Numbered from the stretch's first letter, positions 39,953 through 50,267 are shown. The stretch: DNA of 54,784 nt from an uncultured Ruminococcus sp. (GCA_902766885.1 CACXFS010000014.1:1-54784); one strand, 5' to 3'. Translations and numbers: made by a program. The notes: a model not told the origin generated them from the letters alone.

Positions 39953-42900
39953 TTAAAATAACGACATCTGCGAACTGTCGGGCAAGTCTTTAAGTACACC
40001 GACATCTTTAAGCGTTTCTATAACCGCTTTTGTTACCTTGGTTTTCACCTGCATATCTTCAATAGACAGGTACTCATATTGTTTACCTGCCTCAGCAAGT
40101 GAAATTGCAGCCGCTTCACCGACTCCGGGGAGAGATGAAAACGGGAGTCTGATTTTTCCGTCCTCTACCATAAACATTTTGGCTTCGGACTTATAGACGT
40201 CAACGGGAAGAACATCTATTCCCCTTGCCATCATCTCATTTACAATCAGCAAAGTCTGATACTCTGCATCATCTTTTGCAGTTGCTTCGTGAACGCTTTG
40301 TTTTTGCTTAATCTGATTCATCTTATCTCTTACTGCTTTGTGACCTTTCATAACAACAGCGCCGTCAAGGTTTTCACTTCGAACAGTAAAGTAAGCCGCA
40401 TAATATTCAGCAGGCTTATGAACCTTGTACCAGCCAAGGCGAAGTGTGGCAATCATATATGCCGCAGCGTGAGCTTTGGGGAACATATATTTAATCTTCA
40501 TACAGGAATCAATGTACCATTCAGGAACGTTGTGCTCACGCATAGCCTTGAAATGTTCTTCGGTAAGGAGCTTTGTAGCGTTACCTTTACGGACAATCTC
40601 CATAATTTTAAATGCCATACCGGGTTCAAGTCCTTTGTGCATCAGGTAAGTCATAATGGAGTCACGAGTACCGATTACTTCTGAAATTGTGCACGTTCCG
40701 TTATGGATAAGCTCCTGCGCATTGCCAAGCCATACGTCTGTGCCGTGTGAAAGTCCCGCAATCTGGAGCAAGTCGGAAAAGGTTTTTGGCTGTGCTTCAA
40801 TCAACATTCCCCTTACAAAGCTTGTACCACATTCGGGAAGACTGAAAGTACCTGTTTTTGAGTCGATTTCTTCTTCCGTAACACCGAGTGCCTTTGGTGA
40901 AGTAAACAGCGACATAACATCGGGGTCACTCATTGAAACATCCATTACAGGGATTCCCGTGAACTTTTCAAGGTAGTGATAAATTGTCGGGACATCGTGT
41001 CCGAGCTCGTCAAGCTTGGTGATAGTATCGTGAATTGAATGGAAATCGAAGTGAGTAGTTATATTGTCGGAATTTACATCGTTTGCAGGGTGCTGAACGG
41101 GACAGAAGTCGTAGACATCATTCGTCCTCGGAACAACAACCATTCCTCCGGGGTGCTGACCTGTTGTACGCTTAACTCCCGTACAACCTATTGCAAGGCG
41201 TTTTTCTTCTGCCTTGTGCATTGTAAGTCCACGTTCCTGTGCGTACTTTTTAACGAATCCGATTGCTGTTTTTTCGGCAACTGTTGCGATTGTTCCTGCT
41301 TTGAACACGTTGTTTTTTCCGAACAGTTCTTCTGTGTAGCGGTGAGATTTTGACTGGTATTCACCGCTGAAGTTAAGGTCGATATCAGGGACCTTGTCGC
41401 CCTTGAATCCGAGGAAGGTTTCAAACGGGATTTCATGACCGTCCTGATCCATTCTTGTACCGCACTCGGGACAATCCTTTGGCGGTAAGTCAAATCCGGA
41501 GCCGTAGCTTCCGTCAGTAATAAACTCACTGTGCTTGCACTTGGGACAGATATAGTGCGGACAAAGAGGATTAACCTCTGAAATACCCGACATTGTTGCT
41601 ACAAACGATGAACCTACCGAACCTCGTGAGCCAACAAGATAGCCGTGAGCTTCGCTGTCGGCTACAAGCTTCTGTGCGGTCATATAAAGCACAGAGAAAC
41701 CGTAGGTTGTGATGGAATTAAGCTCTTTGTCAAGTCGGGCTTTTACTATTTCAGGAAGCGGGTCACCGTATTTTTCCTTTGCTCTTTTCCACGTAATATC
41801 TATTAGTTGTTCTTCTGCACCGTCGATATTCGGAGGGAATGTTCCCTTTGGAATAGGACGGACGCTTTCACACATATCGGCAATTTTATTAGGATTTTCA
41901 ACTACATACTCGTAAGCCTTATCCTTGCCGAGCCATTCAAACTCCTTTAGCATTTCGGCAGTTGTTCTGAAATAAAGAGGAGCCTGTTCTTCTGCGTCCT
42001 TAAAGCCCTGTCCTGCCATAAGAATTTTTCTGAAATCTGAATCTGTCGGGTCCATAAAATGAACATCGCAGGTTGCACAAACAGGCTTTCCAAGTTCTTT
42101 TGCAAGCTTAATTATTGTACGGTCAATCTCGTGCAGTTCTTCTTCTGTTTCAAATCTGCCCTCTCTTATAAGAAAAGCATTGTTGCCTGTAGGCTGAATT
42201 TCAAGATAGTCATAGAAAGAGGCTATCTGCTTTAGCTCTGCCCAAGGTTTGCCTGCTAAAATACTCTCATATAGCTGTCCGGCACAGCAGGCTGAACCGA
42301 TTATGAGTCCTTCCCGGTACTTTACAAGCTCGCTTTTGGGTATTCTCGGCTTTTTGTAAAAATAGTCGAGATGTGCGTATGAAATTAATCTGTATAAATT
42401 TTTAAGCCCGATTTTATTCTTTACAAGAATTATCTGGTGATACGTCGGTAATTTCTTAAAATCACCGCCCGCTATTTTTGTATTGATTTCATCGGTCTTT
42501 GTTATGTTATAATCATCTCTTAAGCGAGTGCAAAGACTGATAAAGATTTTTGCAAGGATTTCCGCATCGTCGGTTGCCCTGTGGTGGTTAAAATCGCCAA
42601 GTCTAAGATATTTTGCAACCGTATCAAGCTTGCAGTTTTTGATGTCGGGCAGAATTGCACGGGAAATTGCAACCGTATCAATTGAGGTGTAATTATACTC
42701 TCTGCCCATATTCTCGCAGGCGTTGCGAATAAATGAAGTATCGAATGGTGCGTTATGTGCAACAAGCACGTTATCACCTGCAAATTCAAGGAACGCTGAA
42801 ACCGCATCACTCTGAGAAGGAGCGTCCTTTACCATATCGTCGGTTATACCCGTAAGCTGAGTAATCTTTTGCGGTATCGGCATTTCGGGGTTAGCAAAGG

Positions 42901-44317
42901 TTGAAAAAGTATCGGTAATTTCACCGTTAACAACCTTGACAGCACCGATTTCAGTGATTTTGTCACGAGTAGCCGAGAGTCCCGTTGTTTCGATATCAAA
43001 GCAGATGAATGTTCCGTCAAGCGGAGTATCTGCTTCACCTCTTACCGACTCAACAAGGTCGTCCATAAAATAGGCTTCCATTCCGTAGATAACCTTGATT
43101 TTTTCTTCGTCTTTATTAATTTTATCAGCCGCTTTCATTGCATCGGGAAACGCCTGTGCAACGCCGTGGTCTGTAATGGCAATTGCCTTGTGTCCCCACT
43201 GATATGCACGGTTGACCAAATCGCCTGCCGAGGTTACTGCGTCCATCTGTGACATATTTGTATGAAGATGAAGCTCAACACGCTTTTTCTCTGCTTTGTC
43301 GACAACCTTGACCTTTTGTGCCGTACCGATTGAACGAGCATTTACTACAAGCTCGCCTGCATACTTATCGTATTCCACGTCGCCCATAACGGCAATAGTG
43401 TCGCCCTTGCGGATTGAATCGACAGAGGCAGATTCCTGAATTGTGTTAAATACTTTTACGGTTGTAGAGCCTGTGTAGTCGGTTATATCAATCGTAAAAA
43501 TATTTTTGTCGCCTGATTTAGTGACACGCTTTTCAAGGTCGAAAACATCACCCCATATTACAACACGTCCGGAATCGCCGGCAATAGCGCTTATAGGTAT
43601 CATTTTTCCTCTGATGCTTCTGCCGTAAAGAGGACGGATTGAGGACTGAATAATCTGCGGAGTTGCAAATTTGCCCTCACGGATTTCTATTTCACTTGTT
43701 GTATTTTCAAATTTTTTCTCTTTAATTTCTGAGGAGTTTTCAGCTTCTTCACGGTAAAAATCAGCGGCTTTAGCGAGATTTTCACGCTGAACCTGCTCCT
43801 CGGCGCTTTTTATTGCGTCACGATATTCAGAACTGTCAGCTTCGATTTCCAAAGTGCCCGAATAAGCAACATTTACATGCAAATCAAATTCTTCTGCAAT
43901 TTTATTTTTTAGAGCCTTATCAAAGCCTTTTGCATCAAGCAGACTTTTGCCGCCGTTTAACAGATTTATTGTTAGAGTGTTATCTTCAAACTTTACTTCT
44001 GCATTATTTAAAGTTCCGTTAATACTTGGAATTTCACGCTTAATTGCTATGTAAAGCTGAGAAAAATAATCTACTGTAAAAAGTTCTGACGGAAAATGAG
44101 GCATAATTATTGCTGTTGAAATTTGCAGAATTTTTGCAATTTTGTTTTCCGCTTCAAAAAGCACATTACGCTCAACAAGCCCGTCGAAATTTACCCCAAG
44201 GGTAACCGAACGGGCTTCAGCTGCTATATTTAATTTTTTAATTACACCGTTTGATACTGACTGAGGAAAATCAGCAGTACCAAACAGCGAACTGAATACT
44301 TCGCCAATAGTTTTCAT
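39953..44317 (-). CDS. polC: DNA polymerase III subunit alpha, PolC type
   Basis: The Gram-positive replicative polymerase with built-in proofreading, 1454 residues. Order: N-terminal domains I/II (1-220), an OB-fold (about 230-330, GRVVIWGDVFD), the PHP domain (about 345 onward, VELHLHTNMSQMDA), an inserted DEDD exonuclease (about 430-600, FICFDIETTGLSATRDKITE and VAHNAPFDTSFI), the rest of PHP (CDVHFMDP), the catalytic palm with VGSRGSVGSSFVATM and the metal site KVPDIDLNFSGEYQ, and the C-terminal region with KAHAAAYM and RPLPFSSLPGVG-like helix-hairpin-helix. A zinc-type Cys motif YICPKCKHSEF is present. Its presence is firm evidence for Firmicutes. Confidence 0.98.
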   Translation of the reverse strand: MKTIGEVFSSLFGTADFPQSVSNGVIKKLNIAAEARSVTLGVNFDGLVERNVLFEAENKIAKILQISTAIIMPHFPSELFTVDYFSQLYIAIKREIPSINGTLNNAEVKFEDNTLTINLLNGGKSLLDAKGFDKALKNKIAEEFDLHVNVAYSGTLEIEADSSEYRDAIKSAEEQVQRENLAKAADFYREEAENSSEIKEKKFENTTSEIEIREGKFATPQIIQSSIRPLYGRSIRGKMIPISAIAGDSGRVVIWGDVFDLEKRVTKSGDKNIFTIDITDYTGSTTVKVFNTIQESASVDSIRKGDTIAVMGDVEYDKYAGELVVNARSIGTAQKVKVVDKAEKKRVELHLHTNMSQMDAVTSAGDLVNRAYQWGHKAIAITDHGVAQAFPDAMKAADKINKDEEKIKVIYGMEAYFMDDLVESVRGEADTPLDGTFICFDIETTGLSATRDKITEIGAVKVVNGEITDTFSTFANPEMPIPQKITQLTGITDDMVKDAPSQSDAVSAFLEFAGDNVLVAHNAPFDTSFIRNACENMGREYNYTSIDTVAISRAILPDIKNCKLDTVAKYLRLGDFNHHRATDDAEILAKIFISLCTRLRDDYNITKTDEINTKIAGGDFKKLPTYHQIILVKNKIGLKNLYRLISYAHLDYFYKKPRIPKSELVKYREGLIIGSACCAGQLYESILAGKPWAELKQIASFYDYLEIQPTGNNAFLIREGRFETEEELHEIDRTIIKLAKELGKPVCATCDVHFMDPTDSDFRKILMAGQGFKDAEEQAPLYFRTTAEMLKEFEWLGKDKAYEYVVENPNKIADMCESVRPIPKGTFPPNIDGAEEQLIDITWKRAKEKYGDPLPEIVKARLDKELNSITTYGFSVLYMTAQKLVADSEAHGYLVGSRGSVGSSFVATMSGISEVNPLCPHYICPKCKHSEFITDGSYGSGFDLPPKDCPECGTRMDQDGHEIPFETFLGFKGDKVPDIDLNFSGEYQSKSHRYTEELFGKNNVFKAGTIATVAEKTAIGFVKKYAQERGLTMHKAEEKRLAIGCTGVKRTTGQHPGGMVVVPRTNDVYDFCPVQHPANDVNSDNITTHFDFHSIHDTITKLDELGHDVPTIYHYLEKFTGIPVMDVSMSDPDVMSLFTSPKALGVTEEEIDSKTGTFSLPECGTSFVRGMLIEAQPKTFSDLLQIAGLSHGTDVWLGNAQELIHNGTCTISEVIGTRDSIMTYLMHKGLEPGMAFKIMEIVRKGNATKLLTEEHFKAMREHNVPEWYIDSCMKIKYMFPKAHAAAYMIATLRLGWYKVHKPAEYYAAYFTVRSENLDGAVVMKGHKAVRDKMNQIKQKQSVHEATAKDDAEYQTLLIVNEMMARGIDVLPVDVYKSEAKMFMVEDGKIRLPFSSLPGVGEAAAISLAEAGKQYEYLSIEDMQVKTKVTKAVIETLKDVGVLKDLPDSSQMSLF

Positions 44318-44350
44318 ACAATTCCTTCTGCAACGATAATATACTGAATT

Positions 44351-45397
44351 TTAAGGCAATTTTTCAATTTCTTCAACAAGAGCGTCAACGAGTTTATCTT
44401 CGGGCACTTTGCAGATTATTTCGCCTTTTTTGAAAACAAGACCGCAGCCGTCGCCGCCTGCTATACCTATATCGGCTTCTCTTGCTTCTCCCGGACCGTT
44501 AACTACGCATCCCATAACTGCTACCTTTATATTCTTTTTGCAGTCCTTCAGTCTGTCCTCCACCTCACCGGCAATCTTTACAAGGTCAATTCTTGTACGT
44601 CCGCAGGTCGGGCAGGATACAAACTGAACTCCGCTTTTTTGAATATCAAGCGCCTTTAAAATATCAAAAGCAGCATAAACTTCCTTTACAGGGTCTGCTG
44701 TGAGTGATACTCTGATTGTATCGCCGATACTGTGCAGTAAAAGCGAGCCTATACCTGCCGAGGATTTAATGATACCCATACGTTCTGTACCTGCCTCGGT
44801 AACACCGAGGTGGAGCGGATAATCGCACTGCTGAGATGCAAGTTCATAAGCCTTTACCATTGTAGATACGGTAGAGCTTTTCATTGAAAGCACTATATCG
44901 TTAAAATCAAATTTTTCGAGCAGTGAAGCGTGGTAAAGTGCACTGTCACAAAGAGCCTGCGGTGTGGGGTGTCCGTATTTTGCAAGAATTTCCTTTTCAA
45001 GAGAACCAGAATTTACTCCTATTCTTATAGGAATATTTCTCGCTTTGCAGGCATTTGCTACTGCTTTTACCCTGTCGTCCGAGCCGATATTTCCGGGATT
45101 GATTCTTATTTTATCAACGCCAGCCGCACACGCTTCAAGCGCAAGCTTATAGTCAAAGTGAATATCTGCAACAATAGGAACACTTACTGCTTCTTTTAAG
45201 GCAGGAATAAGCTTAACTGCGTCCATATTTGGAATAGCCGCACGGATTATCTGACATCCTGCTTTTTCAAGCTCAACTGCCTGCTTTACAGAGCCCTCAA
45301 TGTCTGTTGAGGGAACATTAAGCATTGATTGAACGGAAATTTCAGCGTCTCCGCCTATTTTGACATTTCCTGCTTTTACCTGAATTTTACTGCCCAT
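44351..45397 (-). CDS. ispG: 4-hydroxy-3-methylbut-2-en-1-yl diphosphate synthase (flavodoxin) IspG
   Basis: IspG (GcpE) of the MEP isoprenoid pathway, converting MEcPP to HMBPP with a 4Fe-4S cluster. At 348 residues it is the bacterial short form. The N-terminal barrel has GGDAEISVQSMLNVPSTDIEG; the cluster Cys residues lie in SCPTCGRTRIDL and AVMGCVVNGPGEA. It starts with GGAGGATGAA RBS, sits between rseP and polC, and together with dxr and uppS in this block links isoprenoid synthesis to lipid carrier production. Confidence 0.97.
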   Translation of the reverse strand: MGSKIQVKAGNVKIGGDAEISVQSMLNVPSTDIEGSVKQAVELEKAGCQIIRAAIPNMDAVKLIPALKEAVSVPIVADIHFDYKLALEACAAGVDKIRINPGNIGSDDRVKAVANACKARNIPIRIGVNSGSLEKEILAKYGHPTPQALCDSALYHASLLEKFDFNDIVLSMKSSTVSTMVKAYELASQQCDYPLHLGVTEAGTERMGIIKSSAGIGSLLLHSIGDTIRVSLTADPVKEVYAAFDILKALDIQKSGVQFVSCPTCGRTRIDLVKIAGEVEDRLKDCKKNIKVAVMGCVVNGPGEAREADIGIAGGDGCGLVFKKGEIICKVPEDKLVDALVEEIEKLP

Positions 45398-45413
45398 TTC
45401 ATCCTCCGTTTTG

Positions 45414-46790
45414 CTACATTCCGGGGAGCGTGCCCGTGATTAGCTGCCATACGTCTTTTAGTGAAACCACTACCATAAATATCATCAATAATACAAGTCC
45501 TGCTGCATTAACAACCTGCTCTGCTTTTCTCGGAATCGGTTTTCTGAAAATCCATTCAATAAGCAGGAAAAGGAAACGTCCGCCGTCAAGAGCCGGAAAC
45601 GGCAGCATATTTACTATTCCGAGGTTGACGGTAATAAGTATCATTACAAAAAGAATATTGTTTACTGCCGAGCCAAAGCTGCTTTCAAGTCCCTGAGACG
45701 CAACCTGTGTTACGGCACTTGCTATACCTACAGGACCGGAAAGGTCGGTAAACGAAAACTTACCCTGAACAAGCCAGACAAGTGAAGTCCAGACAGTTTT
45801 TGCCATTGAACAGGTTTCGGAAAATGTCTGACTTAATACCGTACCGACATTTTTTTCGATTTCATCTACATAAAAGTCAAACGAAACAGACGGTTTATCA
45901 GCCTCTTTATCTTCTTCACTTGCATAATAAGTAAAGAACTGCACATCATTTAGGGTTATTTCTTCCCCGTCACGGATTACCTTTAAGTCGGCTACAAAAC
46001 GTCTGCGTGTATCTTTTTCGGTGATTGTCGGAAGGTCGTAGTCCTTGACATCAAAATAATCATACAATGAGGTGCAGACAATATCGAGATATTTTTTTGC
46101 ATCTTCTTTACTCTTGGTCGCATTGATTTTTGCACAACCGTCGCAGAGTAAATCATAAAATTCCTGAGCCTTTTCGCCCTCGAGCTTATTCTTTACAGCA
46201 AGGTCTGCATAAACGTCATAAGCAGAATTTGTGCAGTCCTCTTTGTATACCTCAAGTGATTTGCCGTCAACTTCCTGACATTGCAAAGTAGCAATACCGA
46301 ACTGTAAATCACGCATATTCCAGACGGAATAGCCGTTTATTTCAACAATTTTGTCACCCGCCTGCAAGCCGCAGTTTGCACTGTAGGAACTTGGAGCGAA
46401 CTGACTTACCGTAGTAGATGCGTAACTGTCGGACTGAACGATGTAGGCAAACATAAGTATAAATCCGAGAAGAATATTCATAACTGCTCCTGCAATTATG
46501 ATAATCATTCGTTTCCAGACCTTTGCATTATTAAAGGCACGAGGCTCGTCGCTGTCTTCGTCCTCACCCTCCATTGCGCAATATCCGCCTATCGGAAAAA
46601 GTCGGAATGTATATTCGGTTTCACCCTTTTTGAATCCAAAAAGCCTTGGTCCCATTCCGATTGCAAACTCATTTACCTTCACACCCGAGAGCTTTGCGGT
46701 TATAAAATGTCCGAATTCGTGAGAAAAGATAATCAGCATAAAGAAAAGCACGCCGATTATTATTAAAGCTATTGTGGTTAAAACCTGCAT
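45414..46790 (-). CDS. rseP: RseP/RasP family site-2 intramembrane protease
   Basis: A 458-residue zinc metalloprotease that cuts membrane proteins in regulated intramembrane proteolysis, such as anti-sigma factors. The first helix carries HEFGHF (the HExxH motif), and the last third has the second metal motif MLPFPALDGGRFLFLLIEW. A PDZ domain begins near residue 134 (NCGLQAGDKIVEINGYSV). It is interrupted by about 75 extra residues (about 180-255, Lys/Asp-rich and helical) before the fold resumes at DTRRRFVADLKVIRDGEEI. RasP is typically about 420 residues. It follows dxr in the standard order. Confidence 0.92.
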   Translation of the reverse strand: MQVLTTIALIIIGVLFFMLIIFSHEFGHFITAKLSGVKVNEFAIGMGPRLFGFKKGETEYTFRLFPIGGYCAMEGEDEDSDEPRAFNNAKVWKRMIIIIAGAVMNILLGFILMFAYIVQSDSYASTTVSQFAPSSYSANCGLQAGDKIVEINGYSVWNMRDLQFGIATLQCQEVDGKSLEVYKEDCTNSAYDVYADLAVKNKLEGEKAQEFYDLLCDGCAKINATKSKEDAKKYLDIVCTSLYDYFDVKDYDLPTITEKDTRRRFVADLKVIRDGEEITLNDVQFFTYYASEEDKEADKPSVSFDFYVDEIEKNVGTVLSQTFSETCSMAKTVWTSLVWLVQGKFSFTDLSGPVGIASAVTQVASQGLESSFGSAVNNILFVMILITVNLGIVNMLPFPALDGGRFLFLLIEWIFRKPIPRKAEQVVNAAGLVLLMIFMVVVSLKDVWQLITGTLPGM

Positions 46791-46876
46791 TAAGAAACTT
46801 CAACTCCATACATTAAATTACCGCAATCAGAATAACTATTTGTGTACTATAAATTAGGGTACAACAAAAAAATAAA

Positions 46877-48025
46877 TTATTTTACATTCTCCAAAACGTA
46901 CTGCCTTGCAAGCCTGTCAGCTGAAAGAACATCATCAACTGTTTTCGGCTCGAAATTTTTGATATTATCGACTGCACCGCTCACAAGCTCACTTATATCA
47001 AGAAAAGAAATTTTGCCCTGTCTGAAAAGCATATTCGCTTCTTCGTTGGCACCGTTTGCAATTGCAGTAGCGGCACCGCCCATTGAAAGCGCCTCTTTGC
47101 AAGCCTTAATGCACTTAAATGTATCATAGTCAGGCTCAAAAAATGTTAGCTTTCCGATTTGTGAGAGATTAAGCTCACCGACAGGTGAAGGAAATCTTTC
47201 AGGATATGTTACAGCATATTGAATAGGGATTCTCATATCGGGAAGACCAAGCTGTGCGATAACAGAATTGTCGCTGTATTCAATCATTGAATGTATTATA
47301 CTTTCACGGTGAACAACAACGTCAATATCATCTCCCGAAACGTCAAAAAGTCTGCTTGCTTCAATAATTTCAAGTCCCTTGTTCATCATTGTTGCAGAGT
47401 CAACGGTGATTTTTGCACCCATACTCCAGTTTGGGTGATTGAGCGCCTGTTCTATAGTCACGCTTTTGAGTTCATCTGCTGTTTTACCGAAGAAAGGACC
47501 ACCTGATGCGGTAAGAATAAGCTTTTTAAGACACTTTGAATTTGGCATTCCCTGCAAGCACTGGAAAATCGCAGAGTGCTCGCTGTCAACAGGCAAAAGC
47601 TTTACTCCGTTGCTTTTTACGGCATCTGTAACAAGCTTGCCTCCGGCAACAAGTGTTTCTTTATTAGCAAGTGCAATGTCCTTTTTGGCATTTGCCGCAG
47701 CAATTGTAGGCTTTAAGCCAACCATTCCTACCACGGAATTGAGCACAAGCTCTGCACTTTCAACTGTTGCGGCAGCAATCAGTCCGTCCATTCCCGATAA
47801 AACAAGGGTTTCAGTATCTTTTATGTTATCTTTTAAAATTTTCGCCTTTGTTTCGTCAAACACAACAGCAAGCTGAGGTTTGTATTTTCTTACCTGTTCT
47901 TCAAGCAATTTAATATTTGTTGAAGCAGTCAAGGCAACGACATTCAATCCAAGCTTATCGACAACATCGAGCGTCTGAGTTCCGATAGAGCCGGTTGAAC
48001 CTAAAATAGAAATATTCTTAATCAT
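46877..48025 (-). CDS. dxr: 1-deoxy-D-xylulose-5-phosphate reductoisomerase
   Basis: DXR, second step of the MEP pathway, 382 residues. NADPH-binding opening NISILGSTGSIGTQTLDVV; metal and substrate motifs LLPVDSEHSAIFQCLQG, ILTASGGPFFG, WSMGAKITVDSATMMNKGLEIIEA, and VVHRESIIHSMIEYSDNSVIAQLG. The start lies 2 bp past the cdsA stop, so the genes are co-translated. Confidence 0.97.
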   Translation of the reverse strand: MIKNISILGSTGSIGTQTLDVVDKLGLNVVALTASTNIKLLEEQVRKYKPQLAVVFDETKAKILKDNIKDTETLVLSGMDGLIAAATVESAELVLNSVVGMVGLKPTIAAANAKKDIALANKETLVAGGKLVTDAVKSNGVKLLPVDSEHSAIFQCLQGMPNSKCLKKLILTASGGPFFGKTADELKSVTIEQALNHPNWSMGAKITVDSATMMNKGLEIIEASRLFDVSGDDIDVVVHRESIIHSMIEYSDNSVIAQLGLPDMRIPIQYAVTYPERFPSPVGELNLSQIGKLTFFEPDYDTFKCIKACKEALSMGGAATAIANGANEEANMLFRQGKISFLDISELVSGAVDNIKNFEPKTVDDVLSADRLARQYVLENVK

Positions 48026-48026
48026 T

Positions 48027-48857
48027 TTACACCAAAGTTATGAAAGGAATGAAATAGTTTACCACAACCAAAACCGGTGCAGTAAATATTATGCTGTCAA
48101 ATCTGTCGAGCATTCCGCCGTGTCCCGGAAAAATTGAACCGTAGTCCTTGATTTTCAGACTTCTTTTGATAAGTGAAAAGCTTAAATCACCGAGGATTGA
48201 AACAGGTGCGTCAATTATTCCGAGCAGAGCAAGCGCCCAGAAATTAATTTTTACATCAGGCATAATTATAAACTGAAAAATCAATCCGATTAACATTGCA
48301 GATGCAAAGCAGAAAACCACGCCGCCAACTGCACCTTCAACAGTTTTTTTAGGGCTTATATTGGGGCAAAGCTTGTGTTTTCCCATAGTAGCGCCTATAA
48401 AGAATCCTCCTGCGTCTGCCATCCACGGGAGTGTAAACGTGGTGCAGAAGAAGAAAGTAACGCCTACTCCGCTGCTGCAAATAAGCGGTAATGCACTCAT
48501 TCCGAAAGAAATAAGCATCGTTCCGAAAACTGCATATGAAAGGTCGATATACGACAATACACTGTGATTTATTATCAGCACTGCAAAGCTGAAAATCATA
48601 AATGCAGTAAGCAATATATATACATATTGCGTTGAAATAAGAATCGGCTGCAAAACTGCAAACAGCATACACGGTATTGAAATCCAAAAATTCTTCAGCA
48701 GATTCTTTGCGTGAAGATATTCACCTACCATAAAAGCACAAGCTGCTCCAACGAGTATTCCGATTATCGGATTCCAAAATTCGCCCGCAATTAATATACC
48801 CACGAGCAGGGCTATTCCGACAACTGCGGTAAGCAATCTCGGCTTTAATGATTTCAT
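48027..48857 (-). CDS. cdsA: phosphatidate cytidylyltransferase CdsA
   Basis: A 276-residue membrane enzyme making CDP-diacylglycerol from phosphatidate and CTP, the entry to phospholipid head-group synthesis. Eight or so hydrophobic segments; the C-terminal signature SLIKRSLKIKDYGSIFPGHGGMLDRFDSIIFTAPV is the family motif, preceded by ISPKKTVEGAVGG. ATG 48857 is chosen over the TTG at 48866, because GAGAG lies 9 bases before it. It follows uppS by about 60 bp. Confidence 0.95.
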   Translation of the reverse strand: MKSLKPRLLTAVVGIALLVGILIAGEFWNPIIGILVGAACAFMVGEYLHAKNLLKNFWISIPCMLFAVLQPILISTQYVYILLTAFMIFSFAVLIINHSVLSYIDLSYAVFGTMLISFGMSALPLICSSGVGVTFFFCTTFTLPWMADAGGFFIGATMGKHKLCPNISPKKTVEGAVGGVVFCFASAMLIGLIFQFIIMPDVKINFWALALLGIIDAPVSILGDLSFSLIKRSLKIKDYGSIFPGHGGMLDRFDSIIFTAPVLVVVNYFIPFITLV

Positions 48858-48920
48858 CCTTATCAACTCTCTTTATGCCAATAGCAATAAAAACTATAGT
48901 TGTTTTTTTGAATATCAGTA

Positions 48921-49664
48921 TTATACTCCGCCGTAACGTCTGTTCCTTTGAGAATATATTTCAAGTGCCTCGTCCAGATCTGATGTTTCAAAATCAGGCC
49001 AAAGCTTGTTCATTATTACAAATTCCGTATAAGCAGACTGCCAGAGCAAAAAATTAGATATTCTATGTTCTCCGCTCGGTCTGATAATCAAGTCAGGGTC
49101 GGGCTGTCCGCTTGTATACAAATAATCGGATATAAGCTGTTCGTCAATATTTTCAGGCAAAACAGAACCGTTTTGCACATCACTGCAAATATTTTTTACG
49201 GCACGGACAATCTCATCACGACTGCCGTAATTCATTGCAATATTAAGCACCATACCGTCACGGTCTTTTGAGCTTTCCTCATTTTCAATCATAAGGTTTC
49301 GCAAAGCCTCGTCAAAAGGTGCTTTATCGCCGATAAACTTTACAACAATACTGTCGTCCTTGAAGTCAGCAAGCGCTTCCTCAAGGTAGGACTTGAAAAG
49401 CTTCATAAGTGAGCTTACTTCATCCTCTGGGCGTTTCCAGTTCTCGGTTGAAAATGCATAGACGGTAAGGTATTTTATTCCGATATCAGAACAGTAACGT
49501 GTGATTTTACGGAAGGTTTTAGCACCGGCGGAGTGACCTGCTTTGCGGGGAAGTCCTCGTTTTTTTGCCCACCTTCCGTTGCCGTCCATAATTATTCCGA
49601 TATGAACGGGAAGTGCTGATTCACTCAACACTTCTGTTTTCTTCTTTTTACCGAAAAGAGCCAT
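48921..49664 (-). CDS. uppS: undecaprenyl diphosphate synthase (isoprenyl transferase)
   Basis: A 247-residue cis-prenyltransferase that makes undecaprenyl diphosphate for the cell-wall lipid carrier. Opening motif HIGIIMDGNGRWAKKRGLPRKAGHSAG carries the catalytic Asp and Arg; TVYAFSTENWKRPEDEV and RPSGEHRISNFLLWQSAYTEF complete the signature. It starts 1 bp past the frr stop with its GGAG inside the frr end, so it is coupled to frr. Confidence 0.97.
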   Translation of the reverse strand: MALFGKKKKTEVLSESALPVHIGIIMDGNGRWAKKRGLPRKAGHSAGAKTFRKITRYCSDIGIKYLTVYAFSTENWKRPEDEVSSLMKLFKSYLEEALADFKDDSIVVKFIGDKAPFDEALRNLMIENEESSKDRDGMVLNIAMNYGSRDEIVRAVKNICSDVQNGSVLPENIDEQLISDYLYTSGQPDPDLIIRPSGEHRISNFLLWQSAYTEFVIMNKLWPDFETSDLDEALEIYSQRNRRYGGV

Positions 49665-49665
49665 T

Positions 49666-50220
49666 TTAAATCTCCAGAATTTCTTTCTGCTTGTCAGCGG
49701 AAAGCTTATCGATATTTTTAATGTATTTATCGGTTAAGTCCTGAGTTTTCTTCTCGCCCTGCTTTAAATCGTCTTCTGTAAGCTCGCCTGCTTTTTTCAT
49801 GGCTTTTAGCTTTTCTATTGTGTCACGGCGAGCGTTTCTGATTTGAATTTTTGTTTCTTCTGCAATCTTCTGAACGTCTTTTACGATTTCCTTACGTCTG
49901 TCCTCTGTAAGCGGCGGGAAAATAAGTCTGATGATTTTACCGTCGTTCTGCGGATTAATTCCGATTTCAGAAGTCTGGATTGCCTTTTCAATCTGCTTTA
50001 ATACCGAAACATCCCATGGCTGAATCGTAAGTGTACGAGCTTCTGTTACAGAAACTGCTGCAAGCTGATTTACAGGAGTAGGTGCACCGTAATAATCAAC
50101 CTTTACCTTATCGAGAACAGCAGGGTTTGCTCTGCCTGCTCTTATTTCAGAAAATTCCTTGCACATATGGTCAATTCTTCTGCCCATAGTTTCGTCTGCT
50201 TTTTTTAACTGCGCCTGCAT
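49666..50220 (-). CDS. frr: ribosome recycling factor
   Basis: RRF, 184 residues, which splits the post-termination ribosome with EF-G. The coiled-coil pattern and conserved segments RAGRANPAVLDKVKVDYYGAPTPVNQLA, PWDVSVLKQIEKAIQTSEIGINPQNDG and IRLIFPPLTEDRRKEIVK are complete. RBS AGGAGG precedes the ATG. It lies 47 bp after pyrH, the usual neighbour. Confidence 0.98.
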   Translation of the reverse strand: MQAQLKKADETMGRRIDHMCKEFSEIRAGRANPAVLDKVKVDYYGAPTPVNQLAAVSVTEARTLTIQPWDVSVLKQIEKAIQTSEIGINPQNDGKIIRLIFPPLTEDRRKEIVKDVQKIAEETKIQIRNARRDTIEKLKAMKKAGELTEDDLKQGEKKTQDLTDKYIKNIDKLSADKQKEILEI

Positions 50221-50267
50221 ATTTCAATGCCTCCTAAATAAATTATTGTATTTTACGGTAAATTTAA

